From NCBI GenBank assembly GCA_016793805.1, contig JAEUIZ010000040.1:186001-250000 (forward strand): DNA of 64,000 nt. Direction: 5' to 3'. The notes beneath the pieces were generated by a model. It ran no database searches. It saw nothing but the letters and a program-made list of their open reading frames with translations, and had not been told where the DNA came from. Both the position numbers and the translations under genes were made by a program. This DNA comes from Phycisphaerae bacterium (GTDB lineage Bacteria; Planctomycetota; Phycisphaerae; Phycisphaerales; UBA1924). This document shows, in pieces, positions 27,117 through 37,400 of this stretch (position 1 is the first letter of the stretch; each line of letters opens with the position of its first letter).

Positions 27117-27836
27117 TCAGTCTCGTGCCCAGCCGCGACGTCGGCGGTGGCCAAGCGCTCCCATGAGACACAGGGATGCCAGCGTTGCCGGCGCGGGCAC
27201 GGCATCCACCACCACGTTGTCGAGGAAGACGTGGGTCATGTCGCCGTATGCGGTGAACTGGAGCGTGACGTTCCCTCCCACCGCGTCGCTGGTGAACTGG
27301 AACGACTGCGTGGTCCATGCGAGGGGATTCGTCGTCGCGGACGCGCTGAAGTGCGCCAGGTTCGTGTTGTAACTGTTGCTCACCGGGCTCGGCACGGCGC
27401 CGGTCACATCGACCCGCCAGCTCGAGCCGATCGTGGCATGCTCGATCCACGCGCCGCTGTAGTTGAGCCCGCCGGGCGCCATCTGGAAGGAGACCTGGTA
27501 GAGCGTGTTGGGCAAAGCGGCAAAGGTCTGGCTCACGCCCTCGTGGAGCGTGCCGAAACTGCCGGCGCCAGCGAGGTAGTCGCCGTGTGCCGCGGAGTAG
27601 TACGCGGACTGGGCCCCGGTCGCGTTGCGGTCGCGATAGATGTCCGAACTGAGGCCGATCGCGAACTGCCAGCCGGGCACCGCGAGCGTGAGATCGTTGA
27701 AGATCCGATCGGGCTGGTTCGAGGGCGTATAGCCGCCCGACCAGATTTCGAAGCTGCCGTTCACCAGGATGTTGGCGCTGGCGGGCTGGAGGGCAAGGCC
27801 GGCCACGAGGAGCGCGAGAGTCGTGCGACGGTTCAT
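27117..27836 (-). CDS. PEP-CTERM-type exported protein
   Basis: This 239-residue protein has a signal peptide (MNRRTTLALLVAGLALQPASA), then a beta-sandwich beginning NILVNGSFEIWSGGY, the common start of choice-of-anchor/DUF642-like surface proteins. The C-terminus VPAPATLASLCLMGALGHRRRR is the PEP-CTERM sorting signal variant of planctomycetes: a V-P-A-P motif, a hydrophobic stretch and an Arg cluster. It should be processed by an exosortase, not seen in this window, and displayed or released at the surface. It lies between two integrase relics, and its stop codon abuts the stop of the 3'-proximal relic. Confidence 0.85.
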   Translation of the reverse strand: MNRRTTLALLVAGLALQPASANILVNGSFEIWSGGYTPSNQPDRIFNDLTLAVPGWQFAIGLSSDIYRDRNATGAQSAYYSAAHGDYLAGAGSFGTLHEGVSQTFAALPNTLYQVSFQMAPGGLNYSGAWIEHATIGSSWRVDVTGAVPSPVSNSYNTNLAHFSASATTNPLAWTTQSFQFTSDAVGGNVTLQFTAYGDMTHVFLDNVVVDAVPAPATLASLCLMGALGHRRRRGWARD

Positions 27837-28081
27837 GTTCAGTCTCCAGAAGCCGAAAGGTCAACTTGGTGGTCGGCGCGAGTCCCGCTTCGTGCGACCG
27901 CCCTCCAGCGCTGGCGGCCCAGCGCGCCCACAGTCGGTGCCGCCTTCTCGCTGGAGCCCGGGTGCCGCCAACCCTGGCAGGCATGAAGTGGGCCACAAGG
28001 CCAGATCGGGCCCTCTCCATTGACTGCGGACGGGACGATAGATTCTGGCACCGCGGCATGAGGATTTCGCTCGCGATCGGA

Positions 28082-28198
28082 AGCACGCACACAGCGAAGG
28101 ACCTGCGCCACAGCCACGCGGCCCAACTCCGCGCCGAGGGCTATGTCACGGTGGGTCACAGCCGGACATGGACGCACCCGCGCCTGTCCTCTCGCTAG
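28082..28198 (+). pseudogene. Second integrase relic (catalytic helix segment)
   Basis: The plus strand encodes THTAKDLRHSHAAQLRAEG, which matches the 'H/K-DLRHTHAAxLRAEG' segment of tyrosine recombinases and includes the catalytic Arg. The downstream residues (YVTVGHSRTW...) diverge and a stop follows at 28196-28198. In an intact integrase this segment comes directly before the LGH..TT..Y tail, yet here the tail-like relic lies about 1 kb upstream. Either the gene was rearranged or two integrase copies decayed. The relic is about 60 nt from a tRNA-Gln gene. Confidence 0.5.
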
Positions 28199-28256
28199 AC
28201 CGAAAGACGTCAAGACTTGGCAACGCCTGTCGCACCCCGTCAACAGGCCAGGAAAG

Positions 28257-28327
28257 CAGGGGATCTAGGATTTGAACCTAGACTAACTGATCCAGAGTCA
28301 GTCGTGCTACCGTTACACCAATCCCCT
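28257..28327 (-). tRNA. tRNA-Gln (anticodon CTG)
   Basis: The minus strand folds into a 71-nt cloverleaf. The acceptor stem is AGGGGAT/ATCCCCT (perfect) with discriminator G. The D arm is GTGT-AACGGTA-GCAC, the anticodon stem ACTGA/TCAGT with loop CTCTGGA, and the T arm CTAGG-TTCAAAT-CCTAG. The anticodon CTG (28293-28295 on the plus strand as CAG) reads CAG glutamine codons. The 3' CCA is not encoded. tRNA genes are common integration sites, and integrase relics lie next to it. Confidence 0.93.
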
Positions 28328-28780
28328 GTCGGGCGTCGCCAGCATCGTCCGGTTTGGGCGGGGCCATGAGCCCGTTTGCCGACCGAGGCTGCCGTCGCGG
28401 ACAATGGTACGGCGGGCGGGCGGGAAGGCAAGCGTCGGCGCCCGCCGGGTTGCGTGGCAGAAGCCCGGACGCGCTCCTTCTTCCGCCAAGACCCATGAGA
28501 CACGGCGTACGCCCCGGGAGGATCGCCCGGGCGAGGCGGACCCTCCGCCCCGCAGAGGAGGCGAGCCGAGGGGCACTACGAGCCATGAGCGTCACGGTGG
28601 CGCGACGATGCGGCGCGCATGAGAAAACCCAGCGCTCAGCGTGTGGCCAAGCGCCGGGTCTCGTGGGGGTCTTGGTTGGGCAGTCGGCTGCCTGAGAACA
28701 CCAGTCCTTTCGCAGGACTGGGTCGGGCGGTTGCGGGACGCCGACGGATTTTGAACCGATGGGCCGGGCGTCGTCGCGGC
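28328..28780. other. Intergenic region upstream of tRNA-Gln
   Basis: No convincing gene is seen in these 453 nt. They hold an 8-bp hairpin (CCAGTCCT / AGGACTGG, 28701-28721) that could end the minus-strand glycosylase operon. A GC-rich imperfect inverted repeat lies around 28513-28536. The segment nearest 28330 should contain the tRNA-Gln promoter, though no clear boxes were recognised. Confidence 0.4.
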
Positions 28781-29743
28781 CTATACGGTGCTGGGGGTCG
28801 AGCCGTCGGGTTCGCGGACCGAGCCCGCCACGGCGGTCAGTCCGAGCCGATCCATGACCATCCGAAGGTCGGCCCAGACCTTCTCGCGGTTCTCTCGCGT
28901 ATAGGACCGCAACAAGAATGCCGGGTGGTACGTCGGCAGGACCGGGATGGGGTCGCACAGGAAGCCGGGCGGGGTGAAGTCGTACCATCGGCCACGAAGG
29001 CGCGACATGGACTCGGAGGACTCGAGCAGGGCGCGGGTGGCGGGGAGCCCGAGCGTGACGATGACCTCGGGGCGGACGATGGAGACCTGCTCGAAGAGGT
29101 ACGGCGCGCACAGCCGGATCTCCTCGGTCGTGGGCGTGGCGTTGTTGGGCGGCCGAGTCTTGAGGACGTTGGCGATGTAGACGGACTCGCGTGTCATGCC
29201 CATCGCGGCGATCATCTTGTTGAGCAGTTGCCCCGCGCGCCCGACGAACGGCACGCCCGTGCGATCCTCGTCGGCACCGGGTGCTTCGCCGATGAACATG
29301 AGACGGGCGGCGCAGTCGCCGTCGTCAAAGACGATGCGGGTGTGGTCGGTGACGAAGTGCTGGTGCGGCGCGTCGCGCTCGTAGCGGGCGCGGAGGTCGT
29401 CGAGGCGGGCGCGGATGGCAGCGCGGTCGCGCGGGCCGGGATCGGTGGCGACGCCCGCGCGAACCACGGGTGCCGGGTCGGGTGGGCGTGCCCCCCCCAA
29501 TGAGGCAGGGGTTGCCGGCGAGGACGTGGCGCGAGTCGAGGGAGCGCTCGTCGGCGGGGAGCCTTGTCCGACGGGCGCGGAGAGCACGTTGGGTCGAGCC
29601 CGAACCTCCGCGGAAGGCGCGGCCGCCGCACGCAGCGCGCCCGAGGCGGCCCGTTCGAGTGCCGGGACAAAGTCGACGCCGAGCGCCTGTGCGGTCGCGG
29701 CGTCTTGGCGAAGCAACCGACGGATGAGGTCCGGCGAAGCCAT
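28781..29743 (-). CDS. Uracil-DNA glycosylase (family 4-like), Fe-S cysteines missing
   Basis: This 320-residue protein removes uracil from DNA in base-excision repair. The UDG superfamily core is clear: FIGEAPGADEDRTGVPFVGRAGQLL (motif 1), IANVLKTRPPNNATPT (the NxxKxRPPxNR-like loop), PEVIVTLGLPATRALL and LPTYHPAFLLR (motif 2 with catalytic-loop His). Residues ~35-110 are a low-complexity Ala/Pro linker. Family 4 enzymes usually carry a CxxC pair before motif 1 plus two more Cys for a 4Fe-4S cluster. Here the region before motif 1 has no CxxC, and only one later Cys (RLCAPYL) is in place. It lies 2 nt downstream of a small membrane-protein gene. Confidence 0.87.
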   Translation of the reverse strand: MASPDLIRRLLRQDAATAQALGVDFVPALERAASGALRAAAAPSAEVRARPNVLSAPVGQGSPPTSAPSTRATSSPATPASLGGARPPDPAPVVRAGVATDPGPRDRAAIRARLDDLRARYERDAPHQHFVTDHTRIVFDDGDCAARLMFIGEAPGADEDRTGVPFVGRAGQLLNKMIAAMGMTRESVYIANVLKTRPPNNATPTTEEIRLCAPYLFEQVSIVRPEVIVTLGLPATRALLESSESMSRLRGRWYDFTPPGFLCDPIPVLPTYHPAFLLRSYTRENREKVWADLRMVMDRLGLTAVAGSVREPDGSTPSTV

Positions 29744-29745
29744 GG

Positions 29746-30045
29746 CTACTTCGGCGTGCCCGCAGGAGGCGTGGCCGAAGCGGGCGGCGTCGCACCCGTC
29801 TGGCCCGCGGGGCTAGGCACAGGGGGATCTTCGGGCTTGGGCTGCTCTTCTGGGGGCGGCGGGAGTTGGTCGCGCGGGCCGGTGGTGGCGGCGGCCCCAG
29901 CGCGGGGCTGGGCGATCTTGACCCCCCCACCGCCGCCGAGGATGCCGCCGAGGTATGCGCCGGCGGGCAGGCCCAGCACGAGGCCGATGATCAGGCCGAT
30001 CAGGAACATCCGTTGGGGAGGAGTGGCGGGCTGGCGATCGGACAC
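29746..30045 (-). CDS. Small single-pass membrane protein with Pro-rich tail
   Basis: This 99-residue protein starts at GTG 30045, chosen because GGAGG lies seven nt upstream; codons further up look non-coding. One Gly-rich membrane helix (MFLIGLIIGLVLGLPAGAYLGG) is followed by a Gly run and a Pro/Gln-rich tail ending TPPAGTPK. No family was recognised. It ends 2 nt before the glycosylase ATG, so the two are probably co-translated. Confidence 0.6.
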   Translation of the reverse strand: MSDRQPATPPQRMFLIGLIIGLVLGLPAGAYLGGILGGGGGVKIAQPRAGAAATTGPRDQLPPPPEEQPKPEDPPVPSPAGQTGATPPASATPPAGTPK

Positions 30046-30127
30046 GGCGGGCCTCCGTGGGTGGATGGGAGCGAGTCGAATCGGGGCGGGGGTCATCGCC
30101 CGCGATCGGGCGTGCGACAAGTGTAAC

Positions 30128-30331
30128 TCAGGCGTTGCGTCGCATCCGGTGAACCCACCGGCCATAGGCCAGGATCGAGCGAACCAACTCGCTCCGGGTA
30201 GCGGGCATGCCGCGGCCGAACGCGGTGTGCATCCGCCACGACCAGTAGGCCCCGCGGAATCGGAAGCGGGTCACCCACCCAAGGCGAAGGAGTTGCCAGA
30301 GCCCGCCGAAGAGTTCACACATTCTTGACAT
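30128..30331 (-). CDS. Small basic Trp/Arg-rich protein, function unknown
   Basis: This is a 67-residue frame, MSRMCELFGGLWQLLRLGWV and onward, rich in Arg, Trp and aromatic residues with a high predicted charge. It begins 29 nt after the epimerase stop on the same strand, which suggests an operon. Composition is unlike the Ala/Pro/Arg-rich shadow frames common here, which favours a real gene. No family was recognised. Confidence 0.5.
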   Translation of the reverse strand: MSRMCELFGGLWQLLRLGWVTRFRFRGAYWSWRMHTAFGRGMPATRSELVRSILAYGRWVHRMRRNA

Positions 30332-30360
30332 GGATCGCGCTGCTCCAGGCGTTCACGCTC

Positions 30361-31392
30361 TCAGGCCCCCGCGCCTGCCATGGACCGCTTGAACCAGGCG
30401 ACGGTCTCGTCGAGCCCGGCCTCGAGCGTCGCGAAGGGCTCGTAGCCGATGAGTTGGCGAGCGCGAGAGATGTCGGCCAGCGAGTGCGGGACATCACCGG
30501 GCCGAGGAGGCCCGAACATCGGCTGGAGCCCGGGCACGCCGCACCGCTGGGCGAGCATGGCGGCCAGTTCGAGGAGCGTCGTGGCCCGACCCGCGCCGAC
30601 GTTCATCACTTCACCGGCCAGCGGCGCGGGAGCGACCCCCGCCAGCAGCGTCGCGAGGACCGCGTTGGCGACGGAGGTGAAGTCGCGCGACTGCGTCCCG
30701 TCGCCGTGGATCACCGGGGGCTGTCCGGCCAGGAGGCGCCGCGTGAACGCGGGAATCACGGCGGCGTACTGCGAATCGGCGGGCTGCCTGGGACCGAAGA
30801 CGTTGAAGTACCGCAGGTTGACGCCCGACAATCTGTAGGCTCGACACCAAGCAGTCACGGCGTGCTCGGCGGCGAGTTTCGATGCGGCATAGGGCGACAA
30901 GGGGCGCGGCGAGAGGCCCTCGTGCTTGGGCAGGGTCGTGTCGTCGCCATAGGCCGAGGACGAGGCCGCGAGCACGAAGCGGGAGCCGGGCGCGCCCGCC
31001 GACCACTCCCGCCGCGCCGCCTCCAACATCCGCACCGTCCCCGTCGCGTTCACGGACCAGGTGCGTTGCGGCTCGGCGATCGAGCGCGGCACCGAACCCA
31101 TCGCCGCGAGATGGAAGACGATCCTCGCCCCCTCCATCGCGTCCGCGACCGCCGCGTCGTCGAGGATGGAGCCATGCACGAATCGCACGCGATCCGGCTC
31201 CAGTTCGATGAGGTCGGCGAGGTGATCGAGCGTCGAGGAGGAGAGGTCGTCGATGACGGTGATCGTGGCGCCGAGGGAGAGCAGCGCGTCGGCGAGGTGC
31301 CCACCGATGAACCCCGCGCCGCCGGTGATGCAGACGGGCGCTTTGTCGTACGGCCCACGCAGGCGATCGACGGCATCGACGGGGAGTTTCAT
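30361..31392 (-). CDS. NAD-dependent sugar-nucleotide epimerase/dehydratase (GalE/WbpP-like SDR)
   Basis: This 343-residue extended short-chain dehydrogenase has the Rossmann motif GGAGFIGGHLADAL (GGxGFIGxxL), the VIDDLSSS acidic residue that binds NAD ribose, the AAMGSVPRSI loop, and the catalytic Ser/Tyr/Lys set in SSSAYG and YAASK. NVFGPRQ and a GxxxRDF-like segment (GTQSRDFTSVANAV) fit UDP-hexose or UDP-N-acetylhexosamine 4-epimerases of the WbpP group. It supplies activated sugars for surface polysaccharide or glycosylation. The start at ATG 31392 excludes 21 upstream codons that lack SDR features. Confidence 0.88.
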   Translation of the reverse strand: MKLPVDAVDRLRGPYDKAPVCITGGAGFIGGHLADALLSLGATITVIDDLSSSTLDHLADLIELEPDRVRFVHGSILDDAAVADAMEGARIVFHLAAMGSVPRSIAEPQRTWSVNATGTVRMLEAARREWSAGAPGSRFVLAASSSAYGDDTTLPKHEGLSPRPLSPYAASKLAAEHAVTAWCRAYRLSGVNLRYFNVFGPRQPADSQYAAVIPAFTRRLLAGQPPVIHGDGTQSRDFTSVANAVLATLLAGVAPAPLAGEVMNVGAGRATTLLELAAMLAQRCGVPGLQPMFGPPRPGDVPHSLADISRARQLIGYEPFATLEAGLDETVAWFKRSMAGAGA

Positions 31393-31478
31393 TCCGACAG
31401 CATGGTACCCGATCGGAGGAAAAAAGAAACAAGCCGGCGCTGGGCCGGCTTGCACGGGAGCCGAGGGGACAACCGGCG

Positions 31479-34400
31479 TTACGGGGTCAGGAACTTGTTG
31501 AGGAGGCCGAAGGCGTCCTGTCGGCCGAGGAAGAAGTTGGTGTCGACGATGCTGCCCGAGCCATTGTTGAGGGCACGCGGGCTGCCGCTCTGGGCGACGG
31601 ATGGGTAGGCGTAGACCTGACCGCCAGTAGTGTTGGGGATGTTCCGGACAGAGTTGGACGACATGATGTCGATGGGGTTGTCGAAGAACCCGGAGGTCGA
31701 GGTGATCCGCAGGCCAATGAGTTCGCCCGCGCGACGCCCGATGGCCGCGGCCAGAGAGAGCGCCAAGCGGTCGGCGTCCGCGACGCTCGGGACATATCCC
31801 AGAGTCGAGAGCGATGGGGCAAAGATGACCGCCTCGTCGTTCTTGTCCACGTTGAACGGATCGGACTTCTGGCTGTATCCCAGGTTGCCGGCGTTGAAGA
31901 CGGTCTTGGGATCGTTGGACGCGGTGAGGTAGATGGTCGAGTGGTCCTGGAACTCGAACTCGTTGGGATCGGTTGAGAACCGCACGTTGAGTCCGTTGTC
32001 GGCGAAGATCTGGTTGAGCGTCGCGACGGCGCGGGTGAGGAGGTACTGGTCGACGGGCTGGCCGGCGATCGAGCCGGTGAATCCGAGCACGCCGGAGGTG
32101 AAGGGGTCGAGATTGGTGGTGAGGCCGCCGAGTTCGAGCCAGTTGACGCTGCCGCCGCGAGTCTCGATGAAGAAGTTCTGGTTGGTCTGGGTGATCGCTC
32201 CGACGACGGCGGCGCCCTGCGTGACCTGGATGGTGTAGTCGGTGTTGAACGCGCCCTGGATATACACGGCGTAGGACGCGTCGCCCGCGCCGCCGATCTG
32301 ACCCGGCGCGAGGAAGGAGATGAAGAAGTCTCCGTTGGCATCGAAGCCGTAGGAGGTCTGGGAATCGCTCCCCAGCGTGGTGTTGGGCGTGCCGCTGATG
32401 GGCCTGAACTCCTTGGGCGAGAAGACAAGGACGCCGTCGTCGATGCCGGTGGAGTTGGTGGTGTCAAAGACCCCGAACTGCACGGAGCCCGTGTAGTCGG
32501 TGAACGTGTCCTGCGACACGCTCCCGAGGTCCGAGCCCTGGGCGGCAAGTTTGACCGTGATGGAGATGGGCGTCCCGGTCGGAATCGCCTGCTGGTTGTT
32601 GAGGTGGAAGACGTCGACGTCGGCGGCGACCTCGCCGGGCTGCCCCGAGTGCCCGCTCGGCCCGATCGCTGCCTCGATCGTGGAAGTCATGAGGTTGCCG
32701 GTGCGGGTCGAGAAGATCCCGTTCCCGTTGCCGCCGATCACGGTGGTCTTGGTGTCGTCGATCGTGAAGATGAACTCCCCGATCGTGATCGACGTGAGGT
32801 CGTCGTACGTGGGGTCGGATGGATCCTGGAAGACGCCGTTGGGCCCGGCAAAGACGATCGGAGCCGGGGCGTTCACGACGTTCGTCCCGTTGCCGGAGTT
32901 CGTCCCGGCACGGAACCCGCTGTCTCCGTCGTCGAAGACCTCGACGGTGAAGCGATAGTCGCCCGTGTTACCCGAGGCCGAGACCGCGTCCGAGATCGTG
33001 CCGGGGTTCTGGAAGGCGTCGTCGTTGGCCACCACGATGTAGTACGTCCCCGTGGTCTTGACGAGGAAGTCCTTGGGCTGGGTGAAGTCGACGGTGTCCG
33101 GCGGCGCCACGGGGAGTTGGAACGTGTCGGCCGTCGTCCCGCCCTGCTGCTGCCCGTTCGCGTTGTACAGGAACGGCGCGGCGAAGAGCCCGAAGAAGGT
33201 AAGCCCTGTGCCCGCGAAAAGGGCCGAACCCTGCATCGCACCGAGACGGAGGATCTGGCCCGCCTGGAGTGTGATCTTGTAGACATCAGCATCGCCGGCA
33301 ATCCGGAAGAAGTTGATGTCGTTGTCGGCGTGGTCGCCGATGACGCCGCGGATCGTGTAAACCCTGTTCGCGTCGGGGAGGCCATCCGGAGTCGCATTGC
33401 TGTCGAGCACAAGGTCGAGGTCGGCCGGTGCATAGAAGTCGACGCGATGCACGACGTTGCCCTGGGCGTCGAAGACGTGGTTGACCTCGGCGGCCAGTTT
33501 GTCGCCCGCGTCGCCCACGATGGTGTCGGTGGAGTAGTTCTCGTTCGCCTGCGCAAAGCCGTCGCCGTTGCCGTCGAGGCGCGCGTCGGAGGTGGAGGCC
33601 CGCAGCACGGTCGAGTCGAAGATGAACCGGAACACGCCGGGACCGGCGAGGCCCGGATCCTGGGTGCCCGGCTCGGTGGCGGGCGGATTCGGGACCGTCG
33701 CCGGAAGCAGGTCGCGATCCGTCACCGAGCGCGAGAACGAGATGCGCACGGTGTTGTCCAACGCCCTGAACGTCTCGATGGTGTAATCAACACCCTGGGT
33801 CAGTGGCACCAGCGTCAGGCCGCCGTTGCGGACCTCCGCAATCGTCAAAGATGCCGCGATGGTGCTGTCGTCCATCGACTGGTTGAACTGGACGGTCGCG
33901 ATCCAGATGCCGGCCTCGGGCGCCGCGATGATGTCCAGGATCTGGATCGGGAGCACGTTGGTATTGATCTGCCCGAACGCGAAGTTGCCCTGGCTGGCCG
34001 CGGGCAATCCGCCGATCGTGACGTTGCCGATCGCGCCCGTCGCGGAGATCGCGTAGTGCTCCGACCCGAGCGATGAGCCGACCTGCGTGCCGTCGATCTT
34101 GACGTTCCCAAGCGTCGATCGGCCCGCGGCGACGGCGTCGTCGGCGGTCCCAAAGAACCCGTCCGGCCCGCGGAGGCTGCCCGAGACCAGGTCCGACGCG
34201 ATGAAGTCGCCCTTGATCGTGACGTTGCCGACGAACCCGGCCGTCGCCCGGTCTGAGGCCAGTCCGGTCCCGCCCGGCTGGGCGTCGGAGCCCAGATCGC
34301 CGCCGACCTGGATGCTCGTATCGAACACCGAACCGTTGATCGTCGCGCCGCCGAGGGTGTCGGCGACCGAGAACCGCGACTCGGACACCGACGCGGCCGT

Positions 34401-37400
34401 GAAGTTCCCGAGCGACGCACCCGTGCGGAACCGTCCGCGAGCCATCGCGCCGGTGACGTTGAGGTTGGAGAGGTCTCGCTCGACATTGACAAGGCTCGAG
34501 AGGTTCCCGCCCACGCCGATCGTGTCGCCCGCGAGCACGTTCATCGAGGCGCCCTGCTCGAAGTTGCCACCGATGAAGATGGACCGGGCCCAGTAGGCGG
34601 CCTGGATGCTCCCCCCGCGGAAGTTGCCCGTGATGAGCGAACGCAGGTTCATCCCGACCTTGATGCTGCCGGTCCCGTCGTACGACCCCATCGTGATCCC
34701 GACGCAGTACGCATCGACGACGATGTCGGAATCACCGGCGAGGTTGGCGTTGATCGTGATCTGGCCTATCGAGGCATCGTCGTTGGTCGTGATGTCGAAG
34801 TTCGTGAGCGTGCCCGAGGCCGAGACGGTCAGGGTCGAGTCGGTGCCGGTGCTGATGAGCCTGACCTTCCCGCCCGCGGCGTCCCAGAAGGCCCGCCCAC
34901 GGCCGTCGAAGAGGATCGTGCCGCTGACGCCGAGATGGGTGAAGTTGAAGGCGACGCCCGGGGTGATCTGCGTGCCGATCGCGCCGCCGCCGTTGAGGTC
35001 CGGATCGGCGAGCGGGAAGTTCGTCCCGAACTTCTGCACGCCCGCGGAGGTCGTGAGCGTCGGGGAGTCGGCGTAGACCGCGGTGTCGGTCGCGCCAGCG
35101 CCCGCCGTCACCTCGCGGACATAGGAGATGCCCAGCGCGACGCGCTCGTCGCCCGTGCCATAGACCCCGTCGGCCCCGGCGGTCATGCCCGCCGAAACCC
35201 GGACGCGGTTCATCGAGCCGTCCGCGCGGACTGTGGTGATCCGGCCAGACTGCACGGTGTCCTCGGCAGAGCCCGTCCCGCCCGCCGCGGCGTCATCGCC
35301 GAACGAGAGGATGCCCGCGAGGATCAGCGTGTCGGAGATGTTGCCCGAGGCGCGAACTGTGAAGATCGACGAGCCCGCGGCGATCACGGTGCCTGTCCCC
35401 GTCGTCGCGTCGTCGTTGCGGATGTCGCCCGTCACATCGATCGTGCCGATGGCGCGGCCGGCGAAGATGAATGACTCGAAGATCGAGCCGTTCGTCAGGA
35501 TGATCCGCCCGATGTTGAACCCCGCGGTAATCCGCGGGCCCTGCAGGGTCGAGTTCGCGATCACGCCCGGTGGCAACTGGTTGCGAGTCGCGCCGGCCGA
35601 GACGCCCTGGTTGATGTCCGGGTTCACCCCGATGTCGCCGAAGACCCCGTCGTCCGACCCGTTCAGTCGGATCGAGAGCAGGTTGTAGTCGGCGTGCACC
35701 CGCCCGAAGAGATGCCCGTTGTTGATGAGGATGTTGTTGAGGTTCCCGTCGTACGCCGCGATCGTCGCGGAGGCCAGCAGCGACCCGTTGTTGATGGTGA
35801 CGACCCCGATGCCGCCGGAGTAACTGATGATGTCCCCTCCGAAGTCGCCGTTGATGGTCACGTCGGCGATCCGGCCGTAGGCGATCAACGATCCGCGTCC
35901 AAGGTTGGAGTTCCCGGGCTTGTTGATCGCGGTGCCGATGGTCACGTTGGCCGAGAACGTGCTCCCCACCCGGATGTCGTTGTACAACTGCCCGTTGGCG
36001 ACGTCCACCTTGCCCGTGAGGTCGCCACGGATCGTCAGCACGCGGCGGGCGAAGCGGTTCCCGAAATCCCGGCCCGCGATGAGGTCGGTGACGTTGCCGT
36101 CGATCTGGCCCGCGACGTCGAGGTCGCGCCCCGCCTTGAGCGTCTTGATGCTCCCGGGGACTCCGCGGAGGTTCGTGACCGTCGTGATGGTCGCGGACAG
36201 ATCGCCGTCGGTGCTCTCGATCGTGTCGATCGAGCCCGAACTGTAGATCGTGCCGGCGATCTGGTTCTTGGCCTTGATCGTCTGGATGCGGCCGTCCGGC
36301 CCGTTGGCCGCGATGTCGGTGTTCGTGATCGAATCGCCGACGGTGAACATGTTGATGTTGCCCGCGACCGCGAACGAACTCGATCGCACGCTGCCCTTGA
36401 CGTCGAGCATGTCGAGGAAGGCGCCGCTGATCGTGCTGCCCCGAACGTCCTGCCCGATCATGAACCGATTGATGCCGAGGTTGGCCGCGATCGACGACCG
36501 CTGCATGGTGCGGGCCGACACCTCGCCGAGGTTGCCCAGCAACTGCACCGCCAGGTCGGAGATGTCGCCCATGCTCGACGAGGTGGTCAGGATCGCCAGG
36601 TTGCCGCCGACGAGGATCTGGTTGGTCCTGAACTCGAGTTCCCCGCCGCCGAGCGTCGAGTTCCTGAAGCCCTTGGCCTCGATGCGGGCCACGTCGCCGC
36701 CCACCACCACCGACGAGGCGTCGAAGAACCCGTCCATGAGCGTCAGGTTCGTCAGGCCGAACGCGCTGACGTTCGACCGGAAGAGGTTGGTGCCCATGTC
36801 GCCGCGGATGATGTTCATCTGCCCGCGATAGACACGGTCGTCGGCGGCGAAGGTGCTGAGCCAGAAGTCATCCAGCGACATCGAGCCCATGTAGGCGTCG
36901 ATGAAACTGCCGCCGCGGAGTTCGATGCGGTTGATCCCGTGCACCGGGAACTGCTGCGACGTCGCGCCGACGACGTTGTTGGCCGCGAGGATCGTGCTGC
37001 GGATCGTCGATCCCTGGATCCGGGTGCCGGTGACGAGGTTGATGTCGTTGTTGGCGAAGATGCCCGTGGTCGAGAGCGGGGACGGCGCGCGCGGCGCCAA
37101 CCCGTCGCCGATGTCCACGCGCTCGATGTTGTTGGCGTAGATGCTCCCGATGATCCCGTCGAAACGGCCGGCGGGGGTCATCGAGTCGAAGTTGGCGACC
37201 ACGTTGGTGATGTTGCCGGCGGGAACGATCACGTCGCCCACCGCGCCGCCGACCTGCACGAGAGCGAGGTTCCCCGTGCGCACGATGAGCCCGTTGAGGT
37301 ACGGATCGACGGGCGAGCCCACGTCGTCAAGCCACGACGCGGGCGGAGAGCCGCCGACCGAGTTGTTGATCGGGCGGTAGAGCGCGCCGTTCCAGAACCC

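Noticed and set aside
28701-28721. 8-bp hairpin considered as the terminator of the glycosylase operon.
   Set aside because: Lacks a clear T-tract and lies ~60 nt past the stop, so it is noted only in the intergenic entry.
28741-28765. tRNA T-arm-like string (GGTTCAAAATCCG on the minus strand).
   Set aside because: The T-loop would be eight nt, no matching acceptor stem exists, and the upstream side is the glycosylase coding region.
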